This document shows, piece after piece, positions 1-9,072 of a DNA stretch of 64,000 bases. The notes under the pieces are model-generated. The model did no database searches. It saw only the letters and a list, made by a program, of their open reading frames with translations, and was not told the DNA's origin. Position 1 is the stretch's first letter, and each line of letters opens with the position of its first letter. A program made the translations under genes and the position numbers. Origin of the DNA: Caballeronia humi (GTDB lineage Bacteria > Pseudomonadota > Gammaproteobacteria > Burkholderiales > Burkholderiaceae); assembly GCF_001544475.1 (NCBI RefSeq), contig NZ_FCNW02000011.1, positions 89,942 to 153,941 of the forward strand. Direction: 5' to 3'.

Positions 1-21
1 CGCCGCTTCCTTTCCAACCGA

Positions 22-504
22 ATGAACTCGATCGCCGTTTGCTTCGTCTGTCTGGGCAACATCTGCCGCTCGCCGAGCGCGGAGGCGGTGATGGTGCACC
101 AGGTGGCGGAGGCGAAGCTCGGCGACCGGATCGTCGTCGATTCGGCCGGCACCGGCGACTGGCACATCGGTCAGCCTCCCGACGACCGCGCCCAGCGGGC
201 CGCGAAACGCCGTGGCTACGATCTCTCGTCGTTGCGCGGCCGCCAGATCGCCGCCGCCGATTTCGCGCGCTTCGACCTCCTGATCGCGATGGATGACGCC
301 AACGCCGCCGCGCTCGGCGAAATCTGCCCGCCGGAGCATCGCGACAAAATTCGTCTGCTGATGGAGTTCGCCACGCGCGACGACAGCCGTGTGGTAGTCG
401 ACCCGTATTTCGGCGGCGACGATGGCTTCGAGCGCGTACTCGACCAGTGCGAAGACGCCTGCGAGGGCCTCCTGAAGGCGCTGCGCACGCAACTCGCCGC
501 CTAG
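22..504 (+). CDS. Low-molecular-weight protein-tyrosine phosphatase
   Basis: This 160-residue cytoplasmic enzyme would remove phosphate from phosphotyrosine. The N-terminal P-loop CLGNICRS (residues 10-17) fits the family pattern Cys-x5-Arg-Ser, with C10 as nucleophile and R16 binding phosphate. The general-acid loop DPYF lies at 127-130. Length and fold markers fit the family. It stands just upstream of iscR on the same strand, a linkage I know from other Burkholderiaceae, but the 121-bp gap holds the iscR promoter, so the two need not be co-transcribed. The start is the first ATG; the few bases before it show no strong ribosome-binding site and the window edge is near. Its substrate cannot be told from sequence; some relatives act on tyrosine kinases for exopolysaccharide, but no such genes are nearby. 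Confidence 0.93.
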   Translation: MNSIAVCFVCLGNICRSPSAEAVMVHQVAEAKLGDRIVVDSAGTGDWHIGQPPDDRAQRAAKRRGYDLSSLRGRQIAAADFARFDLLIAMDDANAAALGEICPPEHRDKIRLLMEFATRDDSRVVVDPYFGGDDGFERVLDQCEDACEGLLKALRTQLAA

Positions 505-555
505 AGGGCGTCGTCGGCGCGCCTTAAGTAACTTCCTATAGATTTTTTGGGATGG

Positions 556-587
556 ATACTTGACTAAAAGCGTAGGCTATTTATACT
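556..587 (+). promoter_or_regulatory. isc operon promoter with overlapping IscR type 1 box
   Basis: A -35 hexamer TTGACT (560-565) and a -10 hexamer TATACT (582-587) are separated by 16 bp. Bases 556-580 match the published E. coli type 1 IscR consensus (ATASYYGACTRWWWYAGTCRRSTAT) at about 22 of 25 positions. The box covers the -35 element and spacer, so a bound 2Fe-2S IscR should block RNA polymerase: classical autorepression of iscR and the genes after it. Confidence 0.85.
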
Positions 588-625
588 GGACGAAAATCCT
601 CAAGTATTAGCGGTAGCCCCCAATT

Positions 626-1153
626 ATGAGACTCACCACGAAAGGCCGTTTCGCCGTCACGGCGATGATCGACCTGGCTTTGCGCCAGGAGCAGGGCCCG
701 GTGACGCTGGCCGGCATCAGCCAGCGCCAGCGCATCTCGCTCTCCTATCTCGAACAGTTGTTCGGCAAGCTGAGGCGTCATGAAATCGTCGAATCGGTCC
801 GCGGGCCGGGCGGCGGTTACAACCTCGCGCGTCGCGCCGAGAACGTCACGGTGGCGGACATCATCATCGCGGTCGACGAACCCATCGACGCCACTCAATG
901 CGGCGGCAAGGGCACCTGCGAAGGCACGAAGCAGCACGACGGCCATTGCATGACCCACGAACTCTGGGCAACCCTTAACCAGAAGATGGTCGAGTATCTC
1001 GATTCCGTGTCGCTGAAGGATCTCGTCGATCAGCAGCGCGCGCGCGAAGGCTCGCCGGCGGTGCTGCGCGACCGGCGCACCGAGAGCGCGGGCGTCGAAG
1101 CCGCGCGCGTCGTGCCGAAGGGACCCAATTCCGTTTTCAACCTGGCGGGCTGA
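626..1153 (+). CDS. iscR: IscR, Rrf2-family iron-sulfur sensing repressor
   Basis: This 175-residue protein senses cluster status and controls the isc operon. It opens with the Rrf2 winged-helix domain (MRLTTKGRFAV at the start, then a GPGGGY wing at about 60-65). The cluster-binding segment carries C92, C98 and C108 with a nearby histidine at 111; compared with E. coli the spacing between the second and third Cys is four residues longer (EGTKQHDGH). The C-terminal tail after about residue 135 is also longer than in E. coli (162 aa) and looks disordered. It is the first gene of the isc operon and lies behind a near-consensus IscR box, so autorepression is very likely. Confidence 0.96.
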   Translation: MRLTTKGRFAVTAMIDLALRQEQGPVTLAGISQRQRISLSYLEQLFGKLRRHEIVESVRGPGGGYNLARRAENVTVADIIIAVDEPIDATQCGGKGTCEGTKQHDGHCMTHELWATLNQKMVEYLDSVSLKDLVDQQRAREGSPAVLRDRRTESAGVEAARVVPKGPNSVFNLAG

Positions 1154-1237
1154 CACGGCGCGCTCGCTTTTCGGGTGCGAGCCCATGCGCCACGCGTCGA
1201 CGACAACGCCATTTGACAGATTTATCCGGAGCGACAG

Positions 1238-2461
1238 ATGAACAACGAGTTTCCCCACCTGCCCATTTACATGGATTACAGCGCGACGACGCCGGTCGAT
1301 CCGCGTGTGGTGGACAAGATGATTCCGTTTCTGCGCGAGCAGTTCGGCAATCCGGCGTCGCGCAGCCATCAGTACGGCTGGGACGCGGAGCGTGCGGTCG
1401 AGGAAGCGCGCGAGAACGTCGCGGCGCTGGTGAATTGCGATCCGCGCGAAATCATCTGGACGTCGGGTGCAACGGAGTCGGACAACCTTGCGATCAAGGG
1501 CGCCGCGCACTTCTACAAAAGCCGTGGCAAGCACGTCATCACGGTGAAGACCGAGCACAAGGCCGTGCTCGATACCTGCCGCGAACTGGAACGCGAAGGC
1601 TTTGAAGTCACGTATCTGGATGTCAAGGACAACGGCCTCATCGACCTGGACAAGCTCAAGGCGGCGATCCGCCCGGACACGATCCTCGTTTCGGTGATGA
1701 ACGTGAACAACGAGATCGGCGTGATTCAGGACGTGGCCGCGATCGGTGAGATCACGCGCGAGAAGGGCATCATTTTTCACGTCGACGCGGCGCAGGCCAC
1801 CGGCAAGATCACGATCGATCTGCAAAAGCTCAAGGTCGACCTGATGTCGTTCTCGGCGCACAAGACGTATGGTCCGAAGGGCATCGGCGCGCTGTATGTG
1901 CGTCGCAAGCCCCGCGTGCGTATCGAAGCGCAGATGCACGGTGGCGGTCATGAACGCGGCATGCGCTCGGGCACGCTCGCGCCGCATCAGATCGTCGGGA
2001 TGGGCGAGGCGTTTCGCATCGCGCGCGAGGAAATGGCGACCGAGAACGAGCGCGTTCGCATGCTGCGCGACCGGCTGCTGACGGGCCTGCAGGACATGGA
2101 AGAAACCTATGTCAACGGCGACATGGAACAGCGCGTGCCGCACAACCTGAACATCAGCTTCAACTTCGTCGAAGGCGAGTCGCTGATCATGGCGGTGAAG
2201 GACGTGGCGGTGTCGTCGGGATCGGCTTGCACGTCGGCTTCGCTGGAACCGTCATATGTTCTGCGCGCGCTCGGCCGCAACGACGAACTCGCGCACAGCT
2301 CGATCCGCTTCACGGTCGGGCGCTTCACGACCGAGCAGGACGTCGACTACGTGATCAACCTGCTGAAAGGCAAGATTGCGAAGCTGCGCGATTTGTCGCC
2401 GCTCTGGGAAATGCACAAGGACGGCATCGATATCTCGTCCATCCAGTGGGCCGCGCACTGA
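1238..2461 (+). CDS. iscS: Cysteine desulfurase IscS
   Basis: This 407-residue PLP enzyme turns cysteine into alanine and passes the persulfide sulfur to IscU and to tRNA-thiolation enzymes. The PLP lysine is K209 in [12 protein letters not shown] and the catalytic loop cysteine is C331 in [10 protein letters not shown]. Length matches E. coli IscS (404 aa). The ATG follows CGGAGCGACAG, a good ribosome-binding site. It lies 84 bp after iscR and 50 bp before iscU in the operon, and probably supplies sulfur to all downstream Isc scaffolds. Confidence 0.98.
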   Translation: MNNEFPHLPIYMDYSATTPVDPRVVDKMIPFLREQFGNPASRSHQYGWDAERAVEEARENVAALVNCDPREIIWTSGATESDNLAIKGAAHFYKSRGKHVITVKTEHKAVLDTCRELEREGFEVTYLDVKDNGLIDLDKLKAAIRPDTILVSVMNVNNEIGVIQDVAAIGEITREKGIIFHVDAAQATGKITIDLQKLKVDLMSFSAHKTYGPKGIGALYVRRKPRVRIEAQMHGGGHERGMRSGTLAPHQIVGMGEAFRIAREEMATENERVRMLRDRLLTGLQDMEETYVNGDMEQRVPHNLNISFNFVEGESLIMAVKDVAVSSGSACTSASLEPSYVLRALGRNDELAHSSIRFTVGRFTTEQDVDYVINLLKGKIAKLRDLSPLWEMHKDGIDISSIQWAAH

Positions 2462-2511
2462 GCGCTCCGGACCGCGACAGACACACACGGAATACGAAAG
2501 GAGTTTGAATC

Positions 2512-2940
2512 ATGGCATACAGCGACAAGGTTCTGGACCACTACGAAAACCCGCGCAACGTCGGCTCGTTCGGCAAGGACGATGACACCGTCGGCACGGG
2601 CATGGTCGGCGCGCCGGCTTGCGGCGACGTGATGAAGCTGCAGATCCGCGTGGGCGCGGACGGCATCATCGAAGACGCGAAGTTCAAGACGTATGGCTGC
2701 GGCTCGGCGATCGCGTCCAGCTCGCTCGTGACCGAGTGGGTGAAGGGCAAGACGCTGGATCAGGCGCTCACCATCAAGAACACGCAGATCGCCGAAGAAC
2801 TGGCGCTGCCGCCGGTGAAGATCCACTGCTCGATCCTCGCGGAAGACGCGATCAAGGCAGCGGTCGCCGACTACAAGCAGCGTCACGGCGCGGCGGCTCC
2901 GGAAGCGGCATCGGCCGAAGCGAAGCAGCACGCAGCGTAA
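2512..2940 (+). CDS. iscU: Iron-sulfur cluster scaffold IscU
   Basis: This 142-residue scaffold builds 2Fe-2S clusters from IscS sulfur. All hallmark residues are present: C37 and D39 (GAPACGD), C63 (YGCGSA), H105-C106 (KIHCS) and the LPPVK motif at 99-103 that HscA recognises. The body is collinear with the 128-residue E. coli protein; an extra Ala/Glu-rich tail of about 15 residues follows. The ribosome-binding site is AAAGGAG, 8 nt before the ATG. It sits between iscS and iscA. Confidence 0.98.
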   Translation: MAYSDKVLDHYENPRNVGSFGKDDDTVGTGMVGAPACGDVMKLQIRVGADGIIEDAKFKTYGCGSAIASSSLVTEWVKGKTLDQALTIKNTQIAEELALPPVKIHCSILAEDAIKAAVADYKQRHGAAAPEAASAEAKQHAA

Positions 2941-3061
2941 TGAGTGGACGGGTCTGCCAGGCGGCAAACCCTTGATCGATGCTTAAAGCAAGGCCGCAGC
3001 TTGCGACCGCGCAGCCCGAAAGGGGCGAGCGGCGGACGAGCGGCTGCGAGAACAAGAGACT

Positions 3062-3385
3062 ATGGCAATCACGTTGACGGATAAGGCAGCACAGCACGTG
3101 CAGAAGTATCTGGCGCGACGCGGCAAGGGCGTCGGCCTGCGTCTGGGCGTGCGCACGACGGGCTGCTCGGGCCTCGCGTACAAGCTCGAGTATGTCGATG
3201 AACTCGCGCCGGAAGACCAGGTGTTCGAGTCGGCGGGTGTGAAGATCATCATCGATCCGAAGAGCCTCGCCTATCTCGATGGCACCGAGCTCGACTTCGC
3301 GCGAGAAGGCTTGAACGAAGGCTTCCGCTTCAACAATCCGAACGCGAAAGACGAGTGCGGCTGCGGCGAGTCGTTTCGCGTTTGA
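3062..3385 (+). CDS. iscA: Iron-sulfur assembly protein IscA
   Basis: This 107-residue A-type carrier binds iron or clusters through three conserved cysteines: C35 (TTGCSGLAY), C99 and C101 (DECGCGESF near the C-terminus). Length and motif spacing are those of E. coli IscA (107 aa). It follows iscU after a 121-bp gap, longer than usual in this operon, that could fold (GCAGC... GCTGC) but shows no clear terminator. A hairpin terminator lies just after this gene. Confidence 0.96.
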   Translation: MAITLTDKAAQHVQKYLARRGKGVGLRLGVRTTGCSGLAYKLEYVDELAPEDQVFESAGVKIIIDPKSLAYLDGTELDFAREGLNEGFRFNNPNAKDECGCGESFRV

Positions 3386-3405
3386 CGCCGGGAGTACCGG
3401 CCAAA

Positions 3406-3428
3406 GAGGCGGCATGTGCCGCCTTTTT
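3406..3428 (+). terminator. Rho-independent terminator between iscA and hscB
   Basis: GGCGGC (3408-3413), a four-base ATGT loop and GCCGCC (3418-3423) form a perfect 6-bp GC stem followed by five T residues. It starts about 20 bp after the iscA stop and ends about 50 bp before hscB, so it lies inside the isc operon and probably lowers expression of hscBA-fdx-iscX compared with iscRSUA. Confidence 0.7.
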
Positions 3429-3476
3429 CTTTCGTGGTCCCGCATCGTTTAAAGCATCCGGCTCACTGGGTAAATC

Positions 3477-4007
3477 ATGGCAACGCTCAACGACAGCCAC
3501 TTCGACCTGTTCCATCTGCCGCCGGTCTACGCCGTCGATCAACCCACGCTCGACGACGCCTATCGCACCGTGCAGGCGCAGGTGCATCCCGACCGCTTCG
3601 CCGCGGCCGGTGACGCGCAGCGCCGCATCGCGATGCAATGGGCGACGCGCGCGAACGAGGCATACCAGACGCTGCGCGATCCGTTGAAGCGCGCGCGCTA
3701 CATGCTGGCGCTGCGCGGCGTCGATGTTGGCGCGGAGAACAACACGGCGATGGAACCCGCGTTCCTGATGCAGCAGATGGAATGGCGCGAGAGCATCGAG
3801 GACGCGGCCGCCGCGAAGAATCTCGGCGCGCTCGAAGCGCTGCTCGACGAACTGCGCGACGAAGAGCGCATCCGCTTCGACAAGCTCGCGGCGCTGATCG
3901 ACAGCCATTCGGACCAGGCGGCGGGCGAAGCCGTGCGCCAGTTGATGTTCATCGAGCGCGTGGCGAGCGAGACCGGCGCGCAGATCGAAAAGCTCGAACA
4001 CGCGTGA
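3477..4007 (+). CDS. hscB: Co-chaperone HscB (Hsc20), J-domain protein
   Basis: This 176-residue DnaJ-like co-chaperone brings IscU to HscA and stimulates its ATPase. The N-terminal J domain holds the HPD tripeptide at 37-39 (QVHPDRF), followed by a helical C-terminal domain (about residues 85-170) that binds IscU. Length agrees with E. coli HscB (171 aa). It precedes hscA by 36 bp. The ATG at 3477 overlaps no upstream gene, and translation of the pair is probably coupled by proximity. Confidence 0.96.
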   Translation: MATLNDSHFDLFHLPPVYAVDQPTLDDAYRTVQAQVHPDRFAAAGDAQRRIAMQWATRANEAYQTLRDPLKRARYMLALRGVDVGAENNTAMEPAFLMQQMEWRESIEDAAAAKNLGALEALLDELRDEERIRFDKLAALIDSHSDQAAGEAVRQLMFIERVASETGAQIEKLEHA

Positions 4008-4043
4008 GCGCGGCTTGCGCGAATAACCCCCACTAAAACAACG

Positions 4044-5909
4044 ATGGCTTTACTGCAAATATCAGAACCCGGCATGGCGCCCGCGCCGCATCAGCGGCGC
4101 GTGGCGATCGGCATCGATCTCGGGACGACCAACTCGCTGGTCGCCGCCGTGCGCAACAGCGTGCCCGAAGTTCTGCCCGACGAGGACGGCCACGTGCTGC
4201 TGCCGTCCGTTGTGCGTTATCTCGAGAAGGGCGGGCGGCGGATCGGCCGGATCGCGAAGGACGAAGCGGCAATCGATCCGCTCAATACGATCGTGTCGGT
4301 CAAGCGCTTCATGGGACGCGGCAAGAGCGAGGTGGAAGGAGCGGAGAACGCGCCGTACGACTTCATCGACGCGCCCGGCATGGTGCAGATCCAGACCATC
4401 GACGGCGTGAAGAGCCCGGTCGAGGTATCGGCGGAGATTCTGGCGACGCTGCGCTACCGCGCGGAAGATACGCTCGGCGACGATCTCGTCGGCGCGGTGA
4501 TCACGGTGCCCGCCTATTTCGACGAAGCGCAGCGCCAGGCGACGAAGGACGCCGCGCGGCTCGCCGGCCTGAACGTGCTGCGACTTCTCAACGAACCGAC
4601 CGCGGCGGCGATTGCCTACGGGTTGGATAACGCGTCGGAAGGGCTGTACGCCGTGTACGACCTGGGCGGCGGCACCTTCGACCTGTCGATTCTGAAGCTC
4701 ACCAAGGGCGTCTTCGAAGTGCTCGCGGCGGGCGGCGATTCCGCGCTCGGCGGCGACGATTTCGACGCCGTGCTGTATCGGCACGCCGTGGCCGAGGCGG
4801 GTCTCCAGGTGAACACGGCCGAGGACGTGCGCCTTCTGCTCGACCGTGTGCGTTCGGCGAAGGAAGCACTTTCGGAAGCATCCGAAACGCGCCTCGACGT
4901 GACGCTGTCGGACGGCAAGCACATCGACATCACGATCACCGAAACGCAATTCGCGACGCTCACCGACGCGCTCGTCGCCCGCACGCTCACGCCGACGCGC
5001 AAGGCGCTGCGCGACGCCAGAGTCGCACCGGCGGACATCAAGGGCGTCGTGCTCGTCGGCGGCGCGACGCGCATGCCGGTGATCCGGCGCGCGGTCGAGC
5101 AGTATTTCGGCCAGCCGCCGCTCACGAATCTCGATCCGGATCAGGTCGTGGCGCTCGGCGCCGCGATCCAGGCCGACCTGCTCGCGGGAAACCGTCGCGG
5201 CGAAGGCGACGAATGGCTGCTGCTCGACGTGATCCCGCTGTCGCTCGGCGTCGAAACGATGGGTGGCCTGACCGAAAAGATCATCCCGCGCAATTCGACG
5301 ATTCCCGTCGCGCGCGCGCAGGATTTCACGACGTTCAAGGACGGCCAGACCGCGATGGCGATCCACGTCGTGCAGGGCGAGCGCGAACTCGTCGCCGATT
5401 GCCGGTCGCTCGCGCGCTTCGAGCTGCGCGGCATCCCGCCGATGGCGGCGGGCGCGGCGCGCATCCGCGTGACATATCAGGTCGACGCGGACGGTTTGCT
5501 GTCCGTCTTCGCGCGTGAACAGGAATCGGGCGTGGAGGCGTCGGTGGTGGTGAAGCCGTCCTACGGCCTCGCCGACGACGACGTCGCCCGCATGCTCGAA
5601 GAGAGCTTCAAGACGGCCGAAGTCGATATGCGCGCCCGCGCGTTGCGTGAAGCGCAAGTCGATGCGACACGTCTCGTGGACGCGACCCAGGCGGCGCTGG
5701 AAGCCGACGCCGAACTCCTCGACAACGACGAACGCGCGCAAATCGACGCCCTCGTCGCCGAACTGGCTGCCGTCACGAGCGCGGACAATCTCGACGCGAT
5801 CGACACCGCGACCAAGGCGCTCGCCGTCGCCACCGACGAGTTCGCCGCGCGCCGGATGAACAAGAGCATTCGCCGCGCGCTCGCGGGCCGCAAGCTCGAC
5901 GACGTCTGA
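4044..5909 (+). CDS. hscA: Hsp70-class chaperone HscA
   Basis: This 621-residue specialised Hsp70 uses ATP to help release clusters from IscU onto acceptor proteins. The nucleotide-binding domain shows the phosphate-1 motif GIDLGTTNS (23-31) and phosphate-2 motif [10 protein letters not shown] near 205; the substrate-binding domain begins at about 385 ([14 protein letters not shown]). Length is as in E. coli (616 aa). It carries no DnaK-like acidic EEVD end, as expected for HscA. It sits between hscB and fdx and would act on the LPPVK motif seen in IscU here. Confidence 0.97.
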   Translation: MALLQISEPGMAPAPHQRRVAIGIDLGTTNSLVAAVRNSVPEVLPDEDGHVLLPSVVRYLEKGGRRIGRIAKDEAAIDPLNTIVSVKRFMGRGKSEVEGAENAPYDFIDAPGMVQIQTIDGVKSPVEVSAEILATLRYRAEDTLGDDLVGAVITVPAYFDEAQRQATKDAARLAGLNVLRLLNEPTAAAIAYGLDNASEGLYAVYDLGGGTFDLSILKLTKGVFEVLAAGGDSALGGDDFDAVLYRHAVAEAGLQVNTAEDVRLLLDRVRSAKEALSEASETRLDVTLSDGKHIDITITETQFATLTDALVARTLTPTRKALRDARVAPADIKGVVLVGGATRMPVIRRAVEQYFGQPPLTNLDPDQVVALGAAIQADLLAGNRRGEGDEWLLLDVIPLSLGVETMGGLTEKIIPRNSTIPVARAQDFTTFKDGQTAMAIHVVQGERELVADCRSLARFELRGIPPMAAGAARIRVTYQVDADGLLSVFAREQESGVEASVVVKPSYGLADDDVARMLEESFKTAEVDMRARALREAQVDATRLVDATQAALEADAELLDNDERAQIDALVAELAAVTSADNLDAIDTATKALAVATDEFAARRMNKSIRRALAGRKLDDV

Positions 5910-5936
5910 TCGAACCATCGAATCTACGGAACACTC

Positions 5937-6278
5937 ATGCCTCAAATCGTTGTACTGCCTCATGTGGAACTGTGCCCGGACGGCGCCGTGATTGACGCGG
6001 ATCTGTCGAAAAGCATCTGCGACAACCTGCTGGATAACGGTATCGAGATCGAGCACGCCTGCGAGAAGTCGTGCGCGTGCACGACCTGCCACGTGATCAT
6101 CCGGGAAGGGTTCAACGCGCTGGTGCCGTCGGAGGAAGACGAGGATGATCTGCTCGACAAGGCCTGGGGCCTCGAGCCGACATCGCGGTTATCATGTCAG
6201 GCGATGGTGCCGGCCGAAGAGGATCTGGTGGTCGAGATCCCGCGCTACTCCATCAATCACGCCAAAGAAAATCACTGA
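5937..6278 (+). CDS. fdx: ISC-type 2Fe-2S ferredoxin
   Basis: This 113-residue adrenodoxin-like ferredoxin supplies electrons during cluster assembly. The four ligands are C42, C48, C51 and C87, in the pattern C-x5-C-x2-C-x35-C; an extra cysteine, C46, lies in the loop as in E. coli Fdx. An acidic patch (SEEDEDD, 65-71) fits docking to IscS. It follows hscA by 27 bp and precedes iscX by 14 bp, so it is part of the same transcript. Confidence 0.97.
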   Translation: MPQIVVLPHVELCPDGAVIDADLSKSICDNLLDNGIEIEHACEKSCACTTCHVIIREGFNALVPSEEDEDDLLDKAWGLEPTSRLSCQAMVPAEEDLVVEIPRYSINHAKENH

Positions 6279-6292
6279 CAGGAGAAACGCCC

Positions 6293-6490
6293 ATGAAGTG
6301 GACAGACACGCAGGACATCGCGATGGCGCTCACCGATGCGCATCAGGACGTGGACCCGCAAAATGTGCGCTTCACGGACTTGCATCGCTGGATCACTGAA
6401 CTGGATGGCTTCGACGACGATCCTCAGGCGTCGAATGAGAGAATTCTGGAGGCGATCCAGGCTGCGTGGATCGAAGATGCGGATTATTGA
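6293..6490 (+). CDS. iscX: IscX, small acidic Fe-S assembly regulator
   Basis: This 65-residue acidic protein matches IscX/YfhJ (66 aa in E. coli), which binds IscS and iron and modulates the rate of assembly. The family pattern is clear: [10 protein letters not shown] at the start, a central DVDP and FTDLHRWI, and the end AWIEDAD. An open frame extends further upstream into fdx, but the ATG at 6293 follows ACAGGAGAAACGCCC, a good ribosome-binding site, and matches the family length. It is the last gene of the operon; a strong terminator follows 30 bp later. Confidence 0.95.
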   Translation: MKWTDTQDIAMALTDAHQDVDPQNVRFTDLHRWITELDGFDDDPQASNERILEAIQAAWIEDADY

Positions 6491-6520
6491 TTTGCGCGGC
6501 GAGGTGTAGAGCAAGACGCG

Positions 6521-6560
6521 GCAAAACGGCGATTCCTTCAGGAATCGCCGTTTTGCTTTT
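6521..6560 (+). terminator. Terminator of the isc operon
   Basis: A perfect 16-bp inverted repeat (GCAAAACGGCGATTCC, 6521-6536, and its complement at 6541-6556) flanks a TTCA loop and is followed by TTTT. It lies between the convergent iscX and glycine-zipper genes and, with A residues on the other side, may work in both directions. Confidence 0.88.
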
Positions 6561-6578
6561 CAGGCTTCGATTGAAAGA

Positions 6579-7292
6579 TTATCCCGCGACAAGCGCGCCA
6601 TTTTGGACGCGAACGCGTTGGCCTTGTTGAAACGGCGGTGCTTCGTGATAGGTGAAATAGCGAGTCTTGCCGTTTTCCATGTGAACGCGCACCGAGTAAT
6701 CGGTTTCGCTGCGAATGTGCTTTTCGACGGAGTTGCCCGCGAGACCGCCACCGAGTGCGCCGAGCAACGTCATCGCGGTTCTGCCGTGCCCGCTGCCGAA
6801 TTGATTGCCGACCACGCCGCCCGCAACCGCTCCACCCACCGCACCAATGCCTGTGCCGTGTCCTTCGCGCCGCACGGCGCTGATGGCTTCGACCGTGCCG
6901 CATGTCGAGCAGTACGCCGGCTTTTGCGCGTAAGAGGGCTGCGGCGCTTGTTGAGCCGCTTGTTGAGCCAGTTGTTGTTGCTGTTGTGCTGCGGCTTGCT
7001 GGGCCGCGCGTTGTTGTTCGGCTTGCTGCTGCGCGGCGGCCTGTTGTGCCGCTTGCTGTTGCGCCGCTTGCTGCTGCGCTGCCTGTTGCTGGGCCAGGTT
7101 CGGATCGACCGCGGGCTGAGTCGAAACTGCAGCCGATTGCGTCTGCCCATTCTGCGCGAGAGTGCTCGACGCTTTCGGGAAGATGCCGGTAATGGCGGCC
7201 GTCGCGGCGAGGCTCGCGACGATCACGGCGCCCGCAGCAGTCGCGACCAGCGGATGCAGGCGACGCGGCGTTTTATCGTTGATGTTGTCCAT
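6579..7292 (-). CDS. Glycine-zipper envelope protein with Gln/Ala-rich spacer
   Basis: This 237-residue protein has three parts. Residues 13-35 form one membrane anchor (LVATAAGAVIVASLAATAAI), giving a likely inner-membrane protein with a periplasmic body. Residues 60-120 are a low-complexity run of Q and A (repeats like QQAAQ). After a CSTCGTV segment, residues 145-185 are a glycine-zipper 2TM-like domain (GTGIGAVGGAVAGGVVGNQFG...), followed by a small beta domain (YSVRVHMENGKTRYFTY). The last two parts resemble SlyB/YmgG-type proteins linked to envelope integrity. The start has GGAGG 6 nt upstream. The promoter region carries a TTACAAAATGAAAT box also seen before the two His-rich genes at 61892 and 62466. 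No exact function can be given. Confidence 0.8.
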   Translation of the reverse strand: MDNINDKTPRRLHPLVATAAGAVIVASLAATAAITGIFPKASSTLAQNGQTQSAAVSTQPAVDPNLAQQQAAQQQAAQQQAAQQAAAQQQAEQQRAAQQAAAQQQQQLAQQAAQQAPQPSYAQKPAYCSTCGTVEAISAVRREGHGTGIGAVGGAVAGGVVGNQFGSGHGRTAMTLLGALGGGLAGNSVEKHIRSETDYSVRVHMENGKTRYFTYHEAPPFQQGQRVRVQNGALVAG

Positions 7293-7358
7293 GTTTGACC
7301 TCCGTTTCGAGGCTTGATGTCGTTGGTAAGTAGTGTCGGGGAAAACGATCTGGCAGGC

Positions 7359-7372
7359 ATTTCATTTTGTAA
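7359..7372 (-). promoter_or_regulatory. Possible regulator box upstream of the glycine-zipper gene
   Basis: On the minus strand this reads TTACAAAATGAAAT, 67 bp before the start codon at 7292. Nearly the same sequence precedes two His-rich secreted-protein genes (61810-61824 and 62383-62397), where it lies 21 bp before a TATATT -10 element. Here 21 bp downstream lies only a weak GACACT. An inverted copy, TAGTTACAAATGCCCTGC, occurs at 7471-7488. The function is inferred from this recurrence only. Confidence 0.4.
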
Positions 7373-7486
7373 CTAGTCCCTGCGCTACGTTTTACATTTA
7401 CAAGCAGGATGAATGCCAGTGCATGTTCTGCGCGCGTCGCCGACTGAGCGAACCGTCGAGGTCTTACCGTTAGTTACAAATGCCCT

Positions 7487-7519
7487 GCAAAAAAAACGCG
7501 CACCTAGGGCGCGCGTTTT
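7487..7519 (-). terminator. Terminator after lysS
   Basis: Read on the minus strand, AAAACGCGC and GCGCGTTTT (7511-7519 and 7493-7501) form a 9-bp stem with a 9-base loop, followed by a run of at least eight T. It lies about 27 bp after the lysS stop and would end the rpfE-recJ-prfB-lysS transcript. Confidence 0.82.
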
Positions 7520-7545
7520 CGCTGATTTGCGGTGGTGAACCGGCG

Positions 7546-9072
7546 TCAGTCTTCGCGACGCAGATGCGGAAAGAGAATGACGTCGCGGATGCTCGGGCTA
7601 TCGGTGAGCAGCATCACCAGCCGGTCGATACCGATGCCGCAGCCGCCTGTCGGCGGCATGCCGTATTCGAGTGCGCGGATGTAGTCGGCGTCGTAGTACA
7701 TCGCTTCTTCGTCGCCGGCGTCTTTCTGGTCGACCTGTTTCTGGAAGCGCGCGGCCTGGTCTTCCGGATCGTTCAGCTCCGAGAAACCGTTCGCGATCTC
7801 ACGGCCGGTGATGAACAGTTCGAACCGCTCGGTGATGCCGTCGACCGTATCCGACGCGCGCGCCAGCGGCGACACCTCGATCGGATAGTCGATGATGAAA
7901 GTCGGCTCCCACAATTGCGACTCGGCCGTTTCCTCGAAGAGTGCGAGTTGCAACGCGCCGACGCCCGCGTTGAGAAACTGCGGCTGTCCCGCATCGACGC
8001 CGAATTTCTTCAGTTCCGTACGCAAAAACGCGCTATCGGCGAGTTGCCCGGTGGTGTACTGCGGCGCGAATTTCTGAATTGCCTGAACGATCGTCAAGCG
8101 ATGGAACGGCTTGCCGAGATCGAGTTCGCGGCCCTGATAAGTAATCGACGCCGTGCCGCGCGCGTCGATCGCGGCCTCGCGGATCAGCGCTTCGGTGAAG
8201 TCCATCAGCCACTGGTAATCCGTGTACGCGGCGTAGAACTCCATCATCGTGAATTCCGGATTGTGACGCGGCGACACGCCTTCGTTCCGGAAATTGCGGT
8301 TGATCTCGAACACGCGCTCGAAGCCGCCGACGATCAGCCGCTTCAGGTAAAGCTCGGGCGCGATGCGCAGGAACATCTGCATGTCGAGCGCGTTGTGATG
8401 CGTGACGAAGGGCTTGGCCGCCGCGCCGCCGGGAATCGGATGCAGCATTGGCGTTTCGACTTCCATGAAGTTCGCGCGCGCCATGAAATTGCGGATCGAC
8501 GTGAACGCCTTCGTGCGCGCGATGAACGTCTGGCGCGCTTCCGGCGTGACGATCAGATCGACGTAGCGCTGGCGATAGCGCATTTCCTGGTCGGCCAGCC
8601 CGTGGAACTTGTCCGGCAGCGGGCGAAGCGCCTTCGACAGCAGCCGCAATTCCGTGCAACGCACCGACAATTCCCCCTTGTTCGTGCGAAACAGCACGCC
8701 TTTCGCCGCGACGATGTCGCCCAGGTCCCACTTCTTGAACGCGTCGTAGACTTCCGCGCCGACGTCCGCCGGCGTGATGAAGAACTGGATCTGGCCGCTG
8801 CCGTCCTGCACGGTCGCGAAGCTCGCCTTGCCCATCACGCGCTTCAGCATCATCCGGCCGGCAAGCGCCACCTGAAGCGGATTGGCTTCGAGCGCTTCCT
8901 TGTCGGACTCGGCATATTCGGATTGCAGCGCGGCGGCCTTATGCGTCGGACGGAAATCGTTCGGATACGCGATGCCTTGCTCGCGCAGCGCGCGCAGTTT
9001 CTCGCGACGCTCGGCGACGATCTGGTTTTCTTCCAGTTCGGGAGCGGCGCTCGTCTGGGTCGGTTCGGTCAT
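7546..9072 (-). CDS. lysS: Lysine--tRNA ligase (class II)
   Basis: This 508-residue class II synthetase charges tRNA-Lys. An N-terminal OB-fold anticodon-binding domain (about 65-175) precedes the catalytic core, with motif 2 ([20 protein letters not shown]) and motif 3 ([11 protein letters not shown]) followed by the end HLRRED. Length agrees with E. coli LysS (505 aa). The frame stays open far upstream, but the ATG at 9072 ([11 protein letters not shown]) gives the family length and lies 108 bp after prfB. It is the last gene of the rpfE-recJ-prfB-lysS group, and prfB-lysS adjacency is widely conserved. Confidence 0.96.
   Translation of the reverse strand: MTEPTQTSAAPELEENQIVAERREKLRALREQGIAYPNDFRPTHKAAALQSEYAESDKEALEANPLQVALAGRMMLKRVMGKASFATVQDGSGQIQFFITPADVGAEVYDAFKKWDLGDIVAAKGVLFRTNKGELSVRCTELRLLSKALRPLPDKFHGLADQEMRYRQRYVDLIVTPEARQTFIARTKAFTSIRNFMARANFMEVETPMLHPIPGGAAAKPFVTHHNALDMQMFLRIAPELYLKRLIVGGFERVFEINRNFRNEGVSPRHNPEFTMMEFYAAYTDYQWLMDFTEALIREAAIDARGTASITYQGRELDLGKPFHRLTIVQAIQKFAPQYTTGQLADSAFLRTELKKFGVDAGQPQFLNAGVGALQLALFEETAESQLWEPTFIIDYPIEVSPLARASDTVDGITERFELFITGREIANGFSELNDPEDQAARFQKQVDQKDAGDEEAMYYDADYIRALEYGMPPTGGCGIGIDRLVMLLTDSPSIRDVILFPHLRRED

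Noticed and set aside
2941..3061. Terminator or riboswitch between iscU and iscA
   Set aside because: The 121-bp gap can form loose GC pairing but has no T run and no known aptamer pattern.
4062..6092. Long minus-strand frame of 676 codons opposite hscA and fdx
   Set aside because: It mirrors the codon pattern of hscA on the other strand in GC-rich DNA, is full of Arg, His and Asp, and shows no domain.
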